64,000 bases of DNA, taken from NCBI GenBank assembly GCA_947247005.1, contig OX365949.1, positions 17,735,130-17,799,129 of the forward strand, in the 5' to 3' direction. The notes beneath the pieces were generated by a model, which saw only the letters and a program-made list of their open reading frames with translations, had not been told where the DNA came from and did no database searches. The DNA comes from Spisula solida. Taxonomy: Eukaryota; Mollusca; Bivalvia; Venerida; Mactridae. This document shows positions 1 to 11,481 of the stretch, one piece after another. Both the position numbers and the translations under genes were made by a program. How positions within the stretch are numbered: position 1 is the stretch's first letter; each line of letters opens with the position of its first letter.

Positions 1-106
1 AAACTTATCTGTTTGTAGTTTTCTGTTTCAAGAATAAGTTAAATACATGACTTATAAATGCGCTATTCTACTTATAATTACATGAATATGTGCATGTTGA
101 AAATAA

Positions 107-722
107 ACAATTGAGCCGTTCTCCAGGAAAACCGGGCTTAGTGACATTGTATTAGTATTTATGTAATAAGGTTAAGAAAACCCTCTTAAATGACAAATAA
201 GACATGCTATTTGATTTAAGTTTAAGTTCTTGGGTAATATAGAACAAGGTCTTAGATTTATTTTTTCTCATGAATCATGTTAAAATATCTTCTGTCGTTG
301 CTATGGTGACCAATTTCTAAAGAGTATCCATATTGAGAAAACGAGGGGTTAGTGGTTGAAAACAGTAGCTACGTTTCTCTAAAAGCTAAAATTCACAATT
401 TAGAAATGTTTTATTAAAAAAGGAATATAATTCTAAATGTGATACAATTTTGATGAGTTTACGTCAAAAACTCACCATATACTGGATTTAAGAACTTCTT
501 GTTAACGTAACGTCAAATAACGTTTGAATGACGTTTGCGAAGTCACTATCAGAGTAGTGGGAGTGGTTGGTTTTAATAGTCTGTAACTTTGTAACTTGAT
601 GTTATATTTTGCTAAAATTTTCAGAAAATGTTCAAAAGAGTCTTGTCTTTCTAATGCTATATTATCATGATTTTCATAGTTTTGTCACTAAGCCCGGTTT
701 TCCTGGAGAACGGCTCAATTGT
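107..722. mobile_element. MITE-like element with perfect 40-bp inverted repeats
   Basis: 107-146 is the exact reverse complement of 683-722 (core GAGCCGTTCTCCAGGAAAAC). The 536 bp between encode nothing recognisable. A perfect repeat of this length suggests a young non-autonomous DNA transposon. Confidence 0.7.
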
Positions 723-861
723 ATAGGTTTTTACTCTATCTTTAACATTAATAATGCTAAAACGGTGGGTATCCTCGTGCCCAATAGTCATAAAATTATA
801 TTCACGACTGGCAAAAATTGATAAAACATTGCCCCTGCCATGTGTAAATTTTAAAAATTTT

Positions 862-934
862 GAGGTTGCCAGAGCGTCCGCTTCGAGTGCGAGTGGGCCC
901 GGGTACGATCCCAGACAGCGTCATACCACTGACG
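862..934 (+). repeat. tRNA-derived SINE head (degenerate)
   Basis: Contains a tRNA-like box A region (CCAGAGCGTCCGCTTCGAG) and a box B-like GGGTACGATCCC. Not a functional tRNA. It appears inserted beside a MITE copy that begins near 935. Confidence 0.4.
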
Positions 935-1115
935 AAAATAGTGCTATATCGGTCCATTAGATTTGTGTATGTATACATTACACTTCGAACGTCTTCGTGA
1001 TGCTCATCGCTTAAGAAAACATACAACCGTGGCTATAAAATAGACACGATATCAGCTGTTAAATTATGTTAACAGAAGGTCGAGGATCAGGTCATGTTAT
1101 CTGTACTATAAATCT
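935..1115 (-). mobile_element. MITE family with CAGAGAATTTGACA-type ends, partial copy
   Basis: Aligns by eye, inverted, with 15536-15793: shared stretches include ATCAGCTGTTAAATTATG and CGTCTTCGTGAT, and the terminal CCTCGACC / TATAGTACAGA. One end is displaced by the SINE-like segment before 935. Confidence 0.55.
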
Positions 1116-1599
1116 ATGTTTATTTGATAAATTGTATATTTTGTATGTTAAGCCATGTGTGAATATTAACCCATGCGAGAATAAGTTGTATTTTTATTGA
1201 TTTATTTGATAAAATGGTGAATGCTTGATCATGCCAGCCCATATAAGTTTAACCTATAGTTGTATTCATCGTATAGCACATATATAGCTCTTCATAAATT
1301 ACATTTATGAGGTACCTGCATAAGACAGGCTTGTAGCTTTAAGCTAAGTTCAATGTTAATCAAAAACAAAAGTTAAAAAGCTTAGTTAAATTTGTTATGT
1401 TTAGTTATTTGAGAAAGTAACCATGCACCCATGACGATGAGAATAATGTACCGTGGTATGTATATTACTCAAAATTGGTTAAGGCAAATCAAACGAATAC
1501 ACCTGTCCGTGTTAAAAGATTCACAATGAGGACTGGATATGCCCAACTGTTTGCCTCTATAAATAAAGTGTTTACATGTACTATCATTATTATCTTATA

Positions 1600-1816
1600 T
1601 AGTCCGCCTATTATAACATTAGCCTTTGTTTACAAATAAAAAAAGACAATTAAGTGCTTTTTGATGCCCATCTTTGTTCAATCTGTCGCATACTCACTTT
1701 TAATGCATATACTCTTTTAATCTACGCTGATAACAAGAGACCAGTTGACCATGCAGTGTTTATATCATCCATGTTTAATTATTTATAAGTCTGGAGTTAT
1801 CTCCGGCTGCGAGCTA
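1600..1816. mobile_element. MITE family A, copy 1 (TAGTTCGCCGGAGATAAC ends)
   Basis: Diverged copy of 43180-43396. Shared interior is TAGCCTTTGTTTACAAATA and CACTTTTAAT, and the shared right end is TTATCTCCGGC. Its left end is eroded to TAGTCCGCC. Confidence 0.65.
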
Positions 1817-2160
1817 TCCATTTGTTAAATGTACACATATGAAGAAAAAAAGTTAATATTAAAATGTTATTAAGTTTGCTTTAATATTTCACACGATTGA
1901 TATGATACAGATGCCATGTACTGTCACGGCAAGTGTCGTAGTTTTCAAAGTACTAGTAACTTATAAGCCAACGGTTTGTGACTCAAATGATCAGGAAAAG
2001 AAACATGAACACACGTGTATCGTTATCATTCCCTTATTAAGTCAGACCCGGAAAGCTAAATCTGTAAACACATATGATTTAATGCAGCCCAAGAATTAGA
2101 GTAAGGCTAGGCTTATCAGCACATACGCATCAAGTTTGGAGCAATATTTATACGTTTAAC

Positions 2161-2830
2161 AATTCGTCGGCTGGCTCTAATAATCTCCAATGTCCATATT
2201 TTTCAAAAATAAGATTTTTGCACTTTCTGTCTAGTTTGACATTGCTCAATGTCCTGTGAAAAAATTACGTCATAATTTCCAGTGCAAAGTGCTTTTTGTC
2301 AGAAATGTTTTGCTCAAAGTCCAGTATTTGAACAACTACGTAGGGTGCATGTTGCTGAATGTCTCAGAGATTGGTTACTCTAAGAGCAACTTAAACTAAA
2401 AAAATAAAGTTGACCAATTGCCGTCCTTTATTTTGTCACGTGAGTAACTGAAATGTTTAATGTTAAGTTGCTCATTGGCCTCTAATAGTCGTTCTTATAT
2501 GAGCCAATGTCCAGATCAACCAATGAAACCGCGTTATTTCGGTAATATTTTGTCCAAACTCCAGGTGTGCAACTAACAAATGCAAAAGTTGCTCAATGTC
2601 CAAATTCGGGATAACACACTTTTTCAAAACAGACGTTTCTATGTCAATTTTAAAGCAGAATAATAAATGCAATGGGAAGAATGAAGCCATAGTATACTAT
2701 ATCTACGTTTTTTTTTTAATTTTAAAATCGGTTGACATAAAGATATTTGACAAAGTCAAATGTTCAACCCTCATTTTCTCCAAAACATGATTTTGGCACT
2801 TTGATCCCTATTAGAACCAGCCGACGAATT
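2161..2830. mobile_element. 670-bp inverted-repeat element with internal TTGCTCAATGTCC repeats
   Basis: 22-bp ends AATTCGTCGGCTGGCTCTAA... and its complement (2809-2830), one mismatch. Between them the motif TTGCTCAATGTCC recurs in degenerate form at least six times (near 2241, 2311, 2350, 2468, 2502 and 2588). No coding capacity. Confidence 0.65.
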
Positions 2831-2831
2831 C

Positions 2832-2925
2832 CTCCGAAGCCGGGGGACATTGGCCAATTAGGCAGGGATAAAATCGAATGACCACGCACTACGAGTGTCT
2901 CAGTCGAACGAAAAAAAGATAAAAG
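2832..2925 (+). repeat. SINE 3' tail fragment
   Basis: Matches, in the opposite orientation, the tail of the SINE at 50795-51152 (CGAAGCCGG, ACGAGTGTCTCAGTCGAACG). Abuts the preceding inverted-repeat element. Confidence 0.5.
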
Positions 2926-3125
2926 AAAATACGTACACATTAGTGTAGAGGCGAAAACATTTTCATTTTTTGAATATGTCAGATATGGATAAATTAATCT
3001 TTCTTTTCAAAAACTCAGAGATGATACGTATAAGTGCCAAAACCTGCTACAATATTTTACAGCGTCGTTCTTTTTATCTTTGTAAATAATGTACGTATTT
3101 GATTAAATTATAATATTTTAGTTCG

Positions 3126-3292
3126 TCTGAAGAACAGTTGTTAATCAAATTAGAACCAATCTGATTGGTCCTAAGTAGATTTCATAAGTCATTTCTTAAA
3201 TATGCGCTATAGTGCACGGTAACTCTCAGTATCTTAATAATTTCTATTTTTTTTAATTTTTATTTTAATAAGGATTAACAACTGTTTTTCAG
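3126..3292. mobile_element. Small inverted-repeat element
   Basis: CTGAAGAACAGTTGTTAATC at the left is the near-complement of GATTAACAACTGTTTTTCAG at the right. About 165 bp, non-coding. Confidence 0.5.
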
Positions 3293-3419
3293 TTTTAAAC
3301 ACATACTATGTAACAATGTGTAATATCAGATTTTTATATACGGTACATGTACCTTGTGATATTTGATGTTTTATTATAATGTAGATAATGTCTCTTATAA
3401 CTCTTATTAAGAGTGGCTA

Positions 3420-3494
3420 TATATGATTTGTGTTTATGTCGTGTGCAATATATGTTGTAAATATAGATGAGACTGAAATAAATAAATAAATATA
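3420..3494 (+). mobile_element. Possible non-LTR retrotransposon 3' tail
   Basis: GATGAGACTGAAATAAATAA with a short (AAAT)n run resembles the 3' end of CR1/Jockey-type elements. The 5' extent is undefined. Confidence 0.35.
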
Positions 3495-3796
3495 GGTCCG
3501 TCTAATTAAACTAATTAAGACATCCGCAAGGAAAATTTGTTGACCCCTATTAGTTTATCCATGTATCAGTACATGTAATACGCATATACCTTGTGGGTAT
3601 AGTCAAATATAAAGATTGCATAACATGGTATTAAATATGAAGTTTTACTATTTTGCCTCTCTTTGATAAATAAATATAGTCCGATTTATAAAAGTAATGT
3701 TTACACATAAAAAAGTTATTAAAGTTTCCCAGTACAATCCAGTACATTATAATTATAGACAACAACTACGCTCGGTTATTTCATAAAAGAATACGC

Positions 3797-4155
3797 AATG
3801 TGTGTGTAGCAACGTTAAATGTCGCATCGACGCTAAATGTCGCACCTGAAGTTAAATGTCGCAAGGCTGACGCTAAATGTCGCAACCGACGCTAAATGTC
3901 GCAATCGACCCTGACGCTAAATGTCGCATCTGTGACGTTAAATGTCGCAACAAACTGGTCTGACAGAAACTAGAACAGTAATACTATAAAAGAGTCTTTA
4001 TAAAGGATTGCGACATTTAGCGTTAATGTTGCGACAATTAACGTCAGGCCTGTTTGTTGCGACATTTAACGACACAGATGCGACATTTAGCGTCAGGGGG
4101 GATTGCGACATTTAGCGTCGGTTGCGACATTTAACGTTGCTACAGTGTGCACAAT
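3797..4155. mobile_element. Palindromic element built from GACGCTAAATGTCGCA units
   Basis: Seven forward copies of the 16-mer (variants GACGTTAAATGTCGCA and similar) between 3810 and 3952 face six reverse copies between 4008 and 4140. Outer ends (GTAGCAACGTTAAATGTCGC and its complement) also match. The spacer 3953-4007 is unique. Confidence 0.8.
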
Positions 4156-4265
4156 GTATATGTACATATATACCAGTAGTTTACGTTCATTATTACATAA
4201 TTCAAGAAAACGTTCAATTTAATAACGCAGATTTGATTTTGTATCTACGTGGTGTACGTATATTA

Positions 4266-5135
4266 ATACACTACGCCGAAGTTCTAATTGGCCACCCTAT
4301 AAAATTTGATCCTATGTGATATATTCAATCAATACATATGAAGTTGCGTTATGTTTTCATTCCACACATTATTCTATCGATTTACAGAAATAAAACACGT
4401 GCTCAGGTACAAAATCATCCATGCGGAACGGTTAGTTCGAAATTGGTTTTATGCACGTGGTGCGTGAGCAAGGTATGAAAGATGTCCGTATTTTGTTGGA
4501 ACACATCCTCTGTGGATCCCCTTTTATGAAAAATTTAAAACCGTGCGAGAATGAGCAACGGAAATGCGCTCAAGCCGTCAGATGTATGCATGCACTTCAA
4601 TAAATTTCTGTTTGACCACGTGTTTTTTAAATATATTTTAGAAAAAGTGTTTGCAGAAGAATACAAATAATCCAGAACCCGATGATGTCTACTTACATTG
4701 ATAGGAAAACATGTTTCCCACAGTAGTTTGCGCTAAATTAAACGTAATTAAAGAGTTTGCAATTTTTTAATAAGGCCTGTGGCGCACTTCGCTGTTTTGA
4801 GTGGCGGTACTCATCATTCGGGGGGCTTTGGCGAGTTCCACATTATTCAATCTCTCAAAGTTTGATGTTTTTCATAAAAGGCTATCCACCGAGGATTCAT
4901 TCCAACCAAATACAAACATTTTTCATCCCGTGCACGAGTACCACGTGCACAAAAGCCATTTCGCACTAACCGTTCCGCATGGATGATTTTGCACAAAAAC
5001 ACGTGTTTTATTTCTGTAAATCGATAGATTAACGTGTGGAATAAAAACATAACTCAACTTCATATATATTGGTTGAATATATCACATAGTATCAGATTTT
5101 ATAGGGTGGCCAATTAGAACTTCGGCGTAGTGTAT
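4266..5135. mobile_element. Foldback element with about 300-bp inverted arms
   Basis: The left arm (from ATACACTACGCCGAAGTTCT) and right arm (ending AGAACTTCGGCGTAGTGTAT) are imperfect complements for roughly 300 bp, including CCGTTCCGCATGGATGATTT on the right. The centre is unique. No transposase frame. Confidence 0.75.
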
Positions 5136-5144
5136 GCAGATTCC

Positions 5145-5930
5145 ATAATGTAACTTACAAGCTATACTGAAACGTCCATACGACGTGTGTGCGAGTTAAG
5201 ATCTGTCAACTTCTGAAAGGTGAGCGTTACTAATCTTTAGTGTGCAACTACCATGTAACTGAAGTGTGTTTATTTTGACAAAACTAATAAAAAACTGAAC
5301 TATACATTCTTAGAACTAATTGATAAGCTCCTATTTTTGTTTAAATTATCACAAAATATAAAAAATTATTCCTTAAAACACTTGAAAATTATAACCACTT
5401 ATATAATAACAGATACATTTATAATAACTATGTGAAACAACCATTACCATAGACGTTCATATGTTTAAATTGACTATCTTCTCTTGTTTATTGTTCTCTC
5501 TTTTAAGCATATTATACAGTTTATGTCAAAGAAGTTCAATTACCAAAATGTTAAGATAGTCTTTGTAAAAGTCCTAGAGCTTGTCTTTAATTTATTTTTA
5601 TGAGCTATTTACCGAACTCAAAAACAATTTATCACAAAATTGTAATGAACAGCATGGAACCTAATGCTGGGCTTGACTGGCTTGCCTTTATTCAGATGCA
5701 TTACATAACGATTCATTTACACCAGAGACTATAGATAGCATTAACTATAGTCTATGTTTACACAATGACAAAGAAAATATATTAATTATGATTTATGATT
5801 TCAATGCATCGTGTAAATTCTATCTTAGATTATGTTCGTCTGAAGCAACAGATTGCGTCTATCCTGTACATGTTTTCTATTCAAGTTCCCAGCTAATTAA
5901 GATCATGTTCGTTTATGTTTTGTCAATAAT
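5145..5930. other. Unannotated AT-rich DNA
   Basis: I see no gene, repeat boundary or conserved motif here. Confidence 0.4.
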
Positions 5931-5932
5931 TA

Positions 5933-6250
5933 AGAAATAGTTCACATCACTGAGGGTCCTATGGTATTATATGGACTGGCTAGTCAGCCCAAGTTGTGTA
6001 TATGGACCGAAGCGAAGCTACACTACGCGGGCTGACTAGCCAGTCCATATAATGCCATTGGGCCTGAAGTGATGTGGACTATTTCTTATATTATAGGCCT
6101 ACAATTTCGAAATTGAAGGTTCGGTATAATATAATATTTACGAAATAGTCCACATCACTTCAGGCCCAATGACATTATATGAACTGGCTAGTCAGCCCGC
6201 TTAGTGCAATGCCATATGATAGGGCCCTCAGTGATGTGAACTATTTCTTA
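5933..6250. mobile_element. Two adjacent hairpin elements sharing GACTGGCTAGTCAGCC
   Basis: 5933-6089 folds on itself with about 57-bp arms (GAAATAGTTCACATCACTGA ... complement). 6139-6250 is a second, shorter copy of the same hairpin. GGCTAGTCAGCC and its complement occur three times. Confidence 0.7.
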
Positions 6251-6550
6251 AATATTATATTATACCGGTCAACGAATGCCTATGATAAGATATGTTCTCC
6301 TACACCGTACGATAAGTGCGCTAATATTAATCATGTTTTGACGGCACGTGTATCGAGGTTGACAAGCAGAATTGCTTTTCGGTGATTTTCATTTGTGTCA
6401 ACTTGTCGGTAAATATCATTTCCTTTTCTATCTTTATATTGCTCTACTTGTTTAAATTCTACATTGAACCATTTCTTTACATGACAAATGTTAGAATCTA
6501 GATTAGCGTATGTTAAGATAAAGCCCTAGATCTACCTGTCCATTTCATTT

Positions 6551-6737
6551 TTGGATTTTTTTCAAACCACAGGTCTAAGAAATTATATCACACAATACTG
6601 AGTTTTGACATCCCAAATGTTTCGCATATTTACTATGTATGCCTATACTAGAGAATATATAGCGAACATGGTGAATAGGCTGAAAAATTCGGGGATGTCA
6701 AAACTGTATTCGTGGTATGATTTCTTACGCCTGTGAT
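6551..6737. mobile_element. Imperfect inverted-repeat element
   Basis: Arms of about 45 bp: ACAGGTCTAAGAAATTATAT / GTTTTGACATCCC against their complement near 6690-6737. Confidence 0.55.
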
Positions 6738-6995
6738 TTAACTGCAGGTCTGTTATTTATCAAAGATTTACTCATTCTAGGTCTAAGCCTATTCAGAAAA
6801 TAAGCTATACATCTAAAAGTTAAATATACACACAATTTAATGACGCTTAGTATAGTAGGCTATGTTTATAAATAGGCACCATACCTAATCTAAATCAGGT
6901 TGATACAACTTTAGAAAACAGTATACATGACGTAGATCTAGTTTATGACGTCATCGGTATAAGAATATTTTTCATTCAATTATAGTCTATAGCAG

Positions 6996-8448
6996 CAAGC
7001 GCGTAGCTAGCCCATAATCATGTGGATTCACTATTGTTCTAGGGGGTCGGGGTCATGCTCCCACGGACATTTTGAAAACAATGGTGTAATCTGGTGCATT
7101 TGAAGCGTTCCCGAGGTGCTTTATTTAGTTCTAACAACCACGAAGATTTAATCAACGTGCGTGTAACAACGTAATTTATAGAATCATTAATTTGTTGATA
7201 AACGCTAAAATTGGCCGAGTACTTCTCTGTTCAAAAGAAAGCTAACACATAAATCAAACAAAATAATTTAATGTTCCCATTTTCAAAGATTATGTTCACA
7301 TAAGCTCCAGATATGCTTATAAAAGTCTATTTGCTCGTCCCTTTTCAGGGCAGCAAAGTTCTTTCTGTATGATAACATTGTTAACCAATGTTCATATGTC
7401 TGTAGCTACTAGTAAGCGAAATATGGCAGACCAGACCGACGTTCAGTGGTTATGATAGATCGCATATATTTTACACTTCTTATACTACTAATACTACCTC
7501 TCAGCTTAGGCTCTGGAGACCCGTATGGTGATTAGTCAATCAAAGGAACAGTTAGAACAGTGACATTTTCTAGGTTTCCGAGAGGCGATCAGTGCCTGGG
7601 AACGTTGCCACGGTGTCGTTGGTGGCGATCTGCTTTTGCTTTGAAGGCACCATTTACTTGAATTCGGCAATGGCCAGAGCTGCTTCAACTAAGTCGATGT
7701 TTTGCTTCTGTGACAACTATGTAAAGAGACGATAAAGGTGTACCTCAGAATGTTACACTTGTAGGTGGAATCGCATTTTCGCTATAGATAGCATTTCAAT
7801 TGTAAGCTATTATAGTGGTGTAGCCGCTTTAAAATGGTAGATCGAGTCCGCACGACTGGTACATCACATAGACTGCAGGCGGAATCGGTTCGAAATTCAT
7901 CATTTCTTTTCTAGCGACATCGTAGTTTCCTGTCTTTTCTTGAAAGTCGTTTTGCAGATTACCGATTTACTGCACTAAGTTTAGAAGGTTACTAACGTGT
8001 ACTGGTCCGCAGGCGTACACGCATAATCCATTGATTCAAGTTATGGACTTTGCAGTTAACATTGCTTGTGAAACTAGTTGCTGGCACCTTTGCCTGGTCA
8101 CACGTCGTAATGACTCTCAATGAACTTCATAACTAGAGATTCCATATACGCGGTTGTACTGGGACGAGTTTGTTACTGCAAGCCAACAACTACAGTATGG
8201 TAGGTTGGTAGTGTCAGACACCAGTACAGCTTATAAAAGTAGAAAAAGAAACACAAACAGTATTGCGTAAATAACCGGCACGATGTCTGAGAATATCACA
8301 ATGTGAATTCTAAAGAAATTTGGAATACAGACACGACAAAGAAGGAAAGCGTTTAAAGTGAATTATGTTTGAACTTTTCCTGAAAAATATTTTTGTCAGA
8401 ATCATGTGGATTCAGCTGCGTACTCGCGTATAGGTAGCTACGCGCCTG
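6996..8448 (-). mobile_element. Decayed hAT-type transposon
   Basis: Ends CAAGCGCGTAGCTAGC and (complement) CAGGCGCGTAGCTACC resemble hAT termini. Just inside the left end, GGTCATGCTCCCACGGA resembles a segment common in hAT elements of aquatic animals. Transposase remnants lie in the middle on the minus strand. No clear 8-bp target duplication remains, so it is old. Confidence 0.5.
7500..7735 (-). pseudogene. hAT transposase remnant
   Basis: Minus-strand fragments in shifting frames read QKQNIDLVEAALAIAEF, then RHQRHRGNVP, then LENVTVLTVPLID. They occur in the order and with the look of the hAT (ZMYM1/p52-repressor-like) segment before the dimerisation region. Stops and frame changes make it a dead copy. 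Confidence 0.45.
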
Positions 8449-8480
8449 AATAATGGTAAATTTAACATATTATTTTGGTA

Positions 8481-9277
8481 AGGAGGGTTCACGCTACGAG
8501 CGTTTGTACCAGCGTTGCTCAGCGTTTCAATAGTCGAAAACGTTGGTGAAATAGCGCTCGCGTTGGAAAATATTTTGGTTCACACTACAAACGTCTAAGG
8601 CACGTTTCCTATTGACAGCGGTTACTATCGCTTAACAACGCTTGTCTGCGTTGTAATTATTTTTATCAGCGTATGTGAACTTTTGTCAACGCTGGTCAGC
8701 GTATGTGCAGCGGACACCAACTTAGTCCGACTAAGAAGAACGAGTTGCCTAATTAACGCCAGGATCCGTTATACAAAATTAACCTAAGTTACGGAAACGT
8801 TATGGAAAGTTCGTCGCTGTTAACCACTTGCGTTGCTATAGCGTTCATTGCGTCTGATACCCGTTGTCATATGCTGGACAAACGTTCATTTGCGTTTGGG
8901 AAAGTTGGCTTACTCCAGCCCTTGCGTTACTTTCTCGTTCGTTGCGTCGAATACCCGTTGGCCTCCGCTAGATAAACGTTTGACTCAATTCATTGACACC
9001 ACCAGCGTTTCAGCAGACGTTTGCCTTAAGCAAACTTTGATCAACTTATTCAGCGTTCAGGAACGTTTACAAATGGATCATAACTTACATCAGCATTTAT
9101 ATTTTCAAATGTCGAAACGTTTTTACATGTTAAAAATTTTCAACAAACACAACGTTCTTCAGCGTTCACCAGCGATCATGAACTTTTCAGAACGTTTAGT
9201 GACTTTTACTAGCGGAGCTGAACGTTTGCCCAAACGTCAGTAAACGTCGGTCCAAATGCTGTAGTGTGAACCCAGCT
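8481..9277. mobile_element. TA-flanked element packed with CAGCGTT/AACGTTT motifs
   Basis: Ends AGGAGGGTTCACGCTAC and complement AGCTGGGTTCACACTAC, flanked by TA (8479-8480, 9278-9279). The interior carries dozens of GCGTT/AACGTTT hexamers in both orientations. The 131-codon open frame at 8848-9243 is made of these motifs and is not a gene. Confidence 0.65.
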
Positions 9278-9624
9278 TAAAGATGGTCAATAATTAATGA
9301 ATTGATGCTGTTCAAACTTATGGTCCGGAACAGGACTGTCTTATATCTTCTGTTTAGAAATCGATAGAAGTCGCTCAAAAAATGTGGGAATAAGATAGAA
9401 TCGAACTCGTCTACTATTCTAAAAGGGTCGATAACAGATGTTTGCTTAACTGTTGATCAAATCATAGACTTTCAAATACCCAGAGAATTGATGCTGTATC
9501 AAATTAGGAGCACTACGCCTAGTAATCTGGGTGGAATCAGTTTAGAGCCCTTTTAAGCTATAAAATGATAAATCGAAGTTTGCTATGGTGTGATATATTA
9601 TTTATAACTTGCGAACAAATTGAT

Positions 9625-9836
9625 GTGGTCCTCGAACCTTTTATTAGCAGTATTTAACAGTTGATTTCTAGTCTATAACTTATCTTCTTTCTGTATTTTC
9701 ATAAACAGAAAAAAAAAATTAGACAGAACCTTCGTTCGGGGTGTTTGTAAACAACTTGTCTAAATCACCGATAAAGTCGTGACAACTTTCTCGCAGGAAT
9801 GGATATAGAGAAGCTTGTGAGGTTAATGTCGAGGAC
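9625..9836 (+). mobile_element. MITE family with CAGAGAATTTGACA-type ends, degenerate copy
   Basis: Weak colinear similarity to 15555-15790 (TATTTAACAGTTGAT, TATTTTCATA, TTTCTCGCAGGAAT). Its end abuts the next MITE. Confidence 0.4.
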
Positions 9837-9838
9837 CA

Positions 9839-10094
9839 GGTCCCAATCTCCCAAAGCATCTCAAGTAGAAATCTCATTTCAAATTGAGATTTTGCTCAAG
9901 TCAAAAGTATAAATTTAAGATCATTCTTAAGTTTCGTGCTCAAAATATTTTAGTGTAATAAACTCAGAACAATGTATCTGTTTTGTGGTGCCAACTTTCA
10001 GAGTCTGGTCTTCCATTGAAATTATCTCAAAAACACATGACAGTATTTGAGATTTATCTCAGCTCAAATTGAGATGCTTTGGGAGATCGGGGCC
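9839..10094. mobile_element. MITE family B, copy 1 (GGCCCCGATCTCCC ends)
   Basis: 256 bp with inverted ends GGTCCCAATCTCCCAAAGCA and complement of GGCCCCGATCTCCCAAAGCA. The same family occurs at 29113-29365 and 44573-44824. Confidence 0.85.
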
Positions 10095-10095
10095 A

Positions 10096-10356
10096 GGGCT
10101 GGTATTTATAAAGCATCTTAGTGGAAAACTTAAATATTTTGACTTAAGTAAAAAATTTACAATGCACATATTTCCTGCAAATTGAAGAATAGTTCATGTT
10201 TCCTAAGTGGTTATAGTAGCACTCTACATAGTACATAAAATGTATGTAAATAATTCATAATCAGAATTGTATAATTTAGCTCACACGCTAAAGGAAATTT
10301 TAAGATTTTAAGAAAATTCTTAGTTTTCTACTAAGATGCTTTATAAATACCGGCCC
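10096..10356. mobile_element. MITE family C, copy 1 (GGGCTGGTATTTATAAAGCA ends)
   Basis: 261 bp. Ends GGGCTGGTATTTATAAAGCA and its near-complement. One base from the preceding MITE and one base from the next copy. Confidence 0.85.
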
Positions 10357-10357
10357 A

Positions 10358-10618
10358 GGGCTGGTATTCACAAAGCATCTTAGTTGAAAACTTAAATATT
10401 TTGACTTAAGTTAAAAATAAGTATTGCATATATCGTGCACAAATTGAAGATTAACCCATGTTTTCTTAGTTATTATAGTAGCTTTTTACATAATGATTTA
10501 AACCTATGCAAAAAATCAATAATCTTGATTGTCATGTTAGGCTGACATACTTTAGAAAATTTTGTGTTTTTAAGAAAAATCTAAGTTTTCTACTAAGATG
10601 CTTTGTGAATACCAGCCC
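10358..10618. mobile_element. MITE family C, copy 2
   Basis: 261 bp, same length and orientation as the previous copy, ends GGGCTGGTATTCACAAAGCA and complement. A third, expanded copy spans 60174-61195. Confidence 0.85.
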
Positions 10619-11045
10619 AGGTGAATTTGTTTGATATATACATGTATAACGTGAATGGTGATAATCCGATTCGAAATACACAAAAATGTAATTGCTTTCA
10701 GTATCACTTCAGTTTGTATTAAAGTTGATGTTATCGATTTGTTTACTCGATGTATAGATGTGTCAAGACTACTGACTCAATGAATAAGTTCTTTCAAAAT
10801 GTATTATACACATATCTATTTGATATTTGATAAATGGTTTCCAAATGTATGAATACTTTAACGAATCATACACTTTGAATGATTTTTTGATTTTGCTAAT
10901 CAATAAAAATCAATCGACGAAGCTTTATTAATATTAGTACATGTTTTGTATGTGCGGGCAGTAATAATCTAGGGTCATGCCTTTATAAAGGATATTTCAA
11001 CTTTGGCAATGTTTAATTTTAATTTAATATAAGTATTATAAACTA

Positions 11046-11426
11046 ATAGGGCTCCGTACCGGTTTCCGATATAAGTCGAATATCGGTATTTTGCGTTCGA
11101 TTTATACAATAAAATACCCATTTTCTGTTAAGTTTTTTCGTCGTCTATTTGTTCGTCTCAAAATGGTCAGGTCGTCGAAGTAGCTTATGACGGAGTGAAT
11201 CTAATTTTCAAACAATAATCTGCATTGTTTATCAAATCTCCGGCCTGACTTGATTGTGTTATGCAAGTAAAATACATGTTGTAGGTCTGCAAGTGCATAT
11301 TAACAGTATTTAGATTTTGTTTGCCAAAATAATATATATATATATATATATATATTTATCGAATATCGATCATGTTGCATCGTTGCAAATATCGTATAGA
11401 CCATTCTAACTGATACGCAGCCCTAT
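11046..11426. mobile_element. MITE flanked by AAACTA direct repeat
   Basis: 381 bp. Ends ATAGGGCTCCGTAC and complement ATAGGGCTGCGTATC. AAACTA occurs at both flanks (11040-11045, 11427-11432), as expected for a target duplication. An (AT)n tract at about 11334-11356 is internal. Confidence 0.65.
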
Positions 11427-11481
11427 AAACTACAATTTATTTTTCATAAGATGCACGTAATTATGATTGGGCAATTAAGAT

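Noticed and set aside
3797..4155. CRISPR array
   Set aside because: Repeats are regularly short but spacers are only 2-10 bp and the orientation inverts; the genome is eukaryotic.
7860..8000. Minus-strand peptide MNFEPIPPAVYVMY-SCGLDLPF as a gene fragment
   Set aside because: Short, bounded by stops and of no family I recognise; may simply be part of the decayed hAT element.
8848..9243. 131-codon open frame
   Set aside because: Lies inside the CAGCGTT-rich element and has no recognisable domain.
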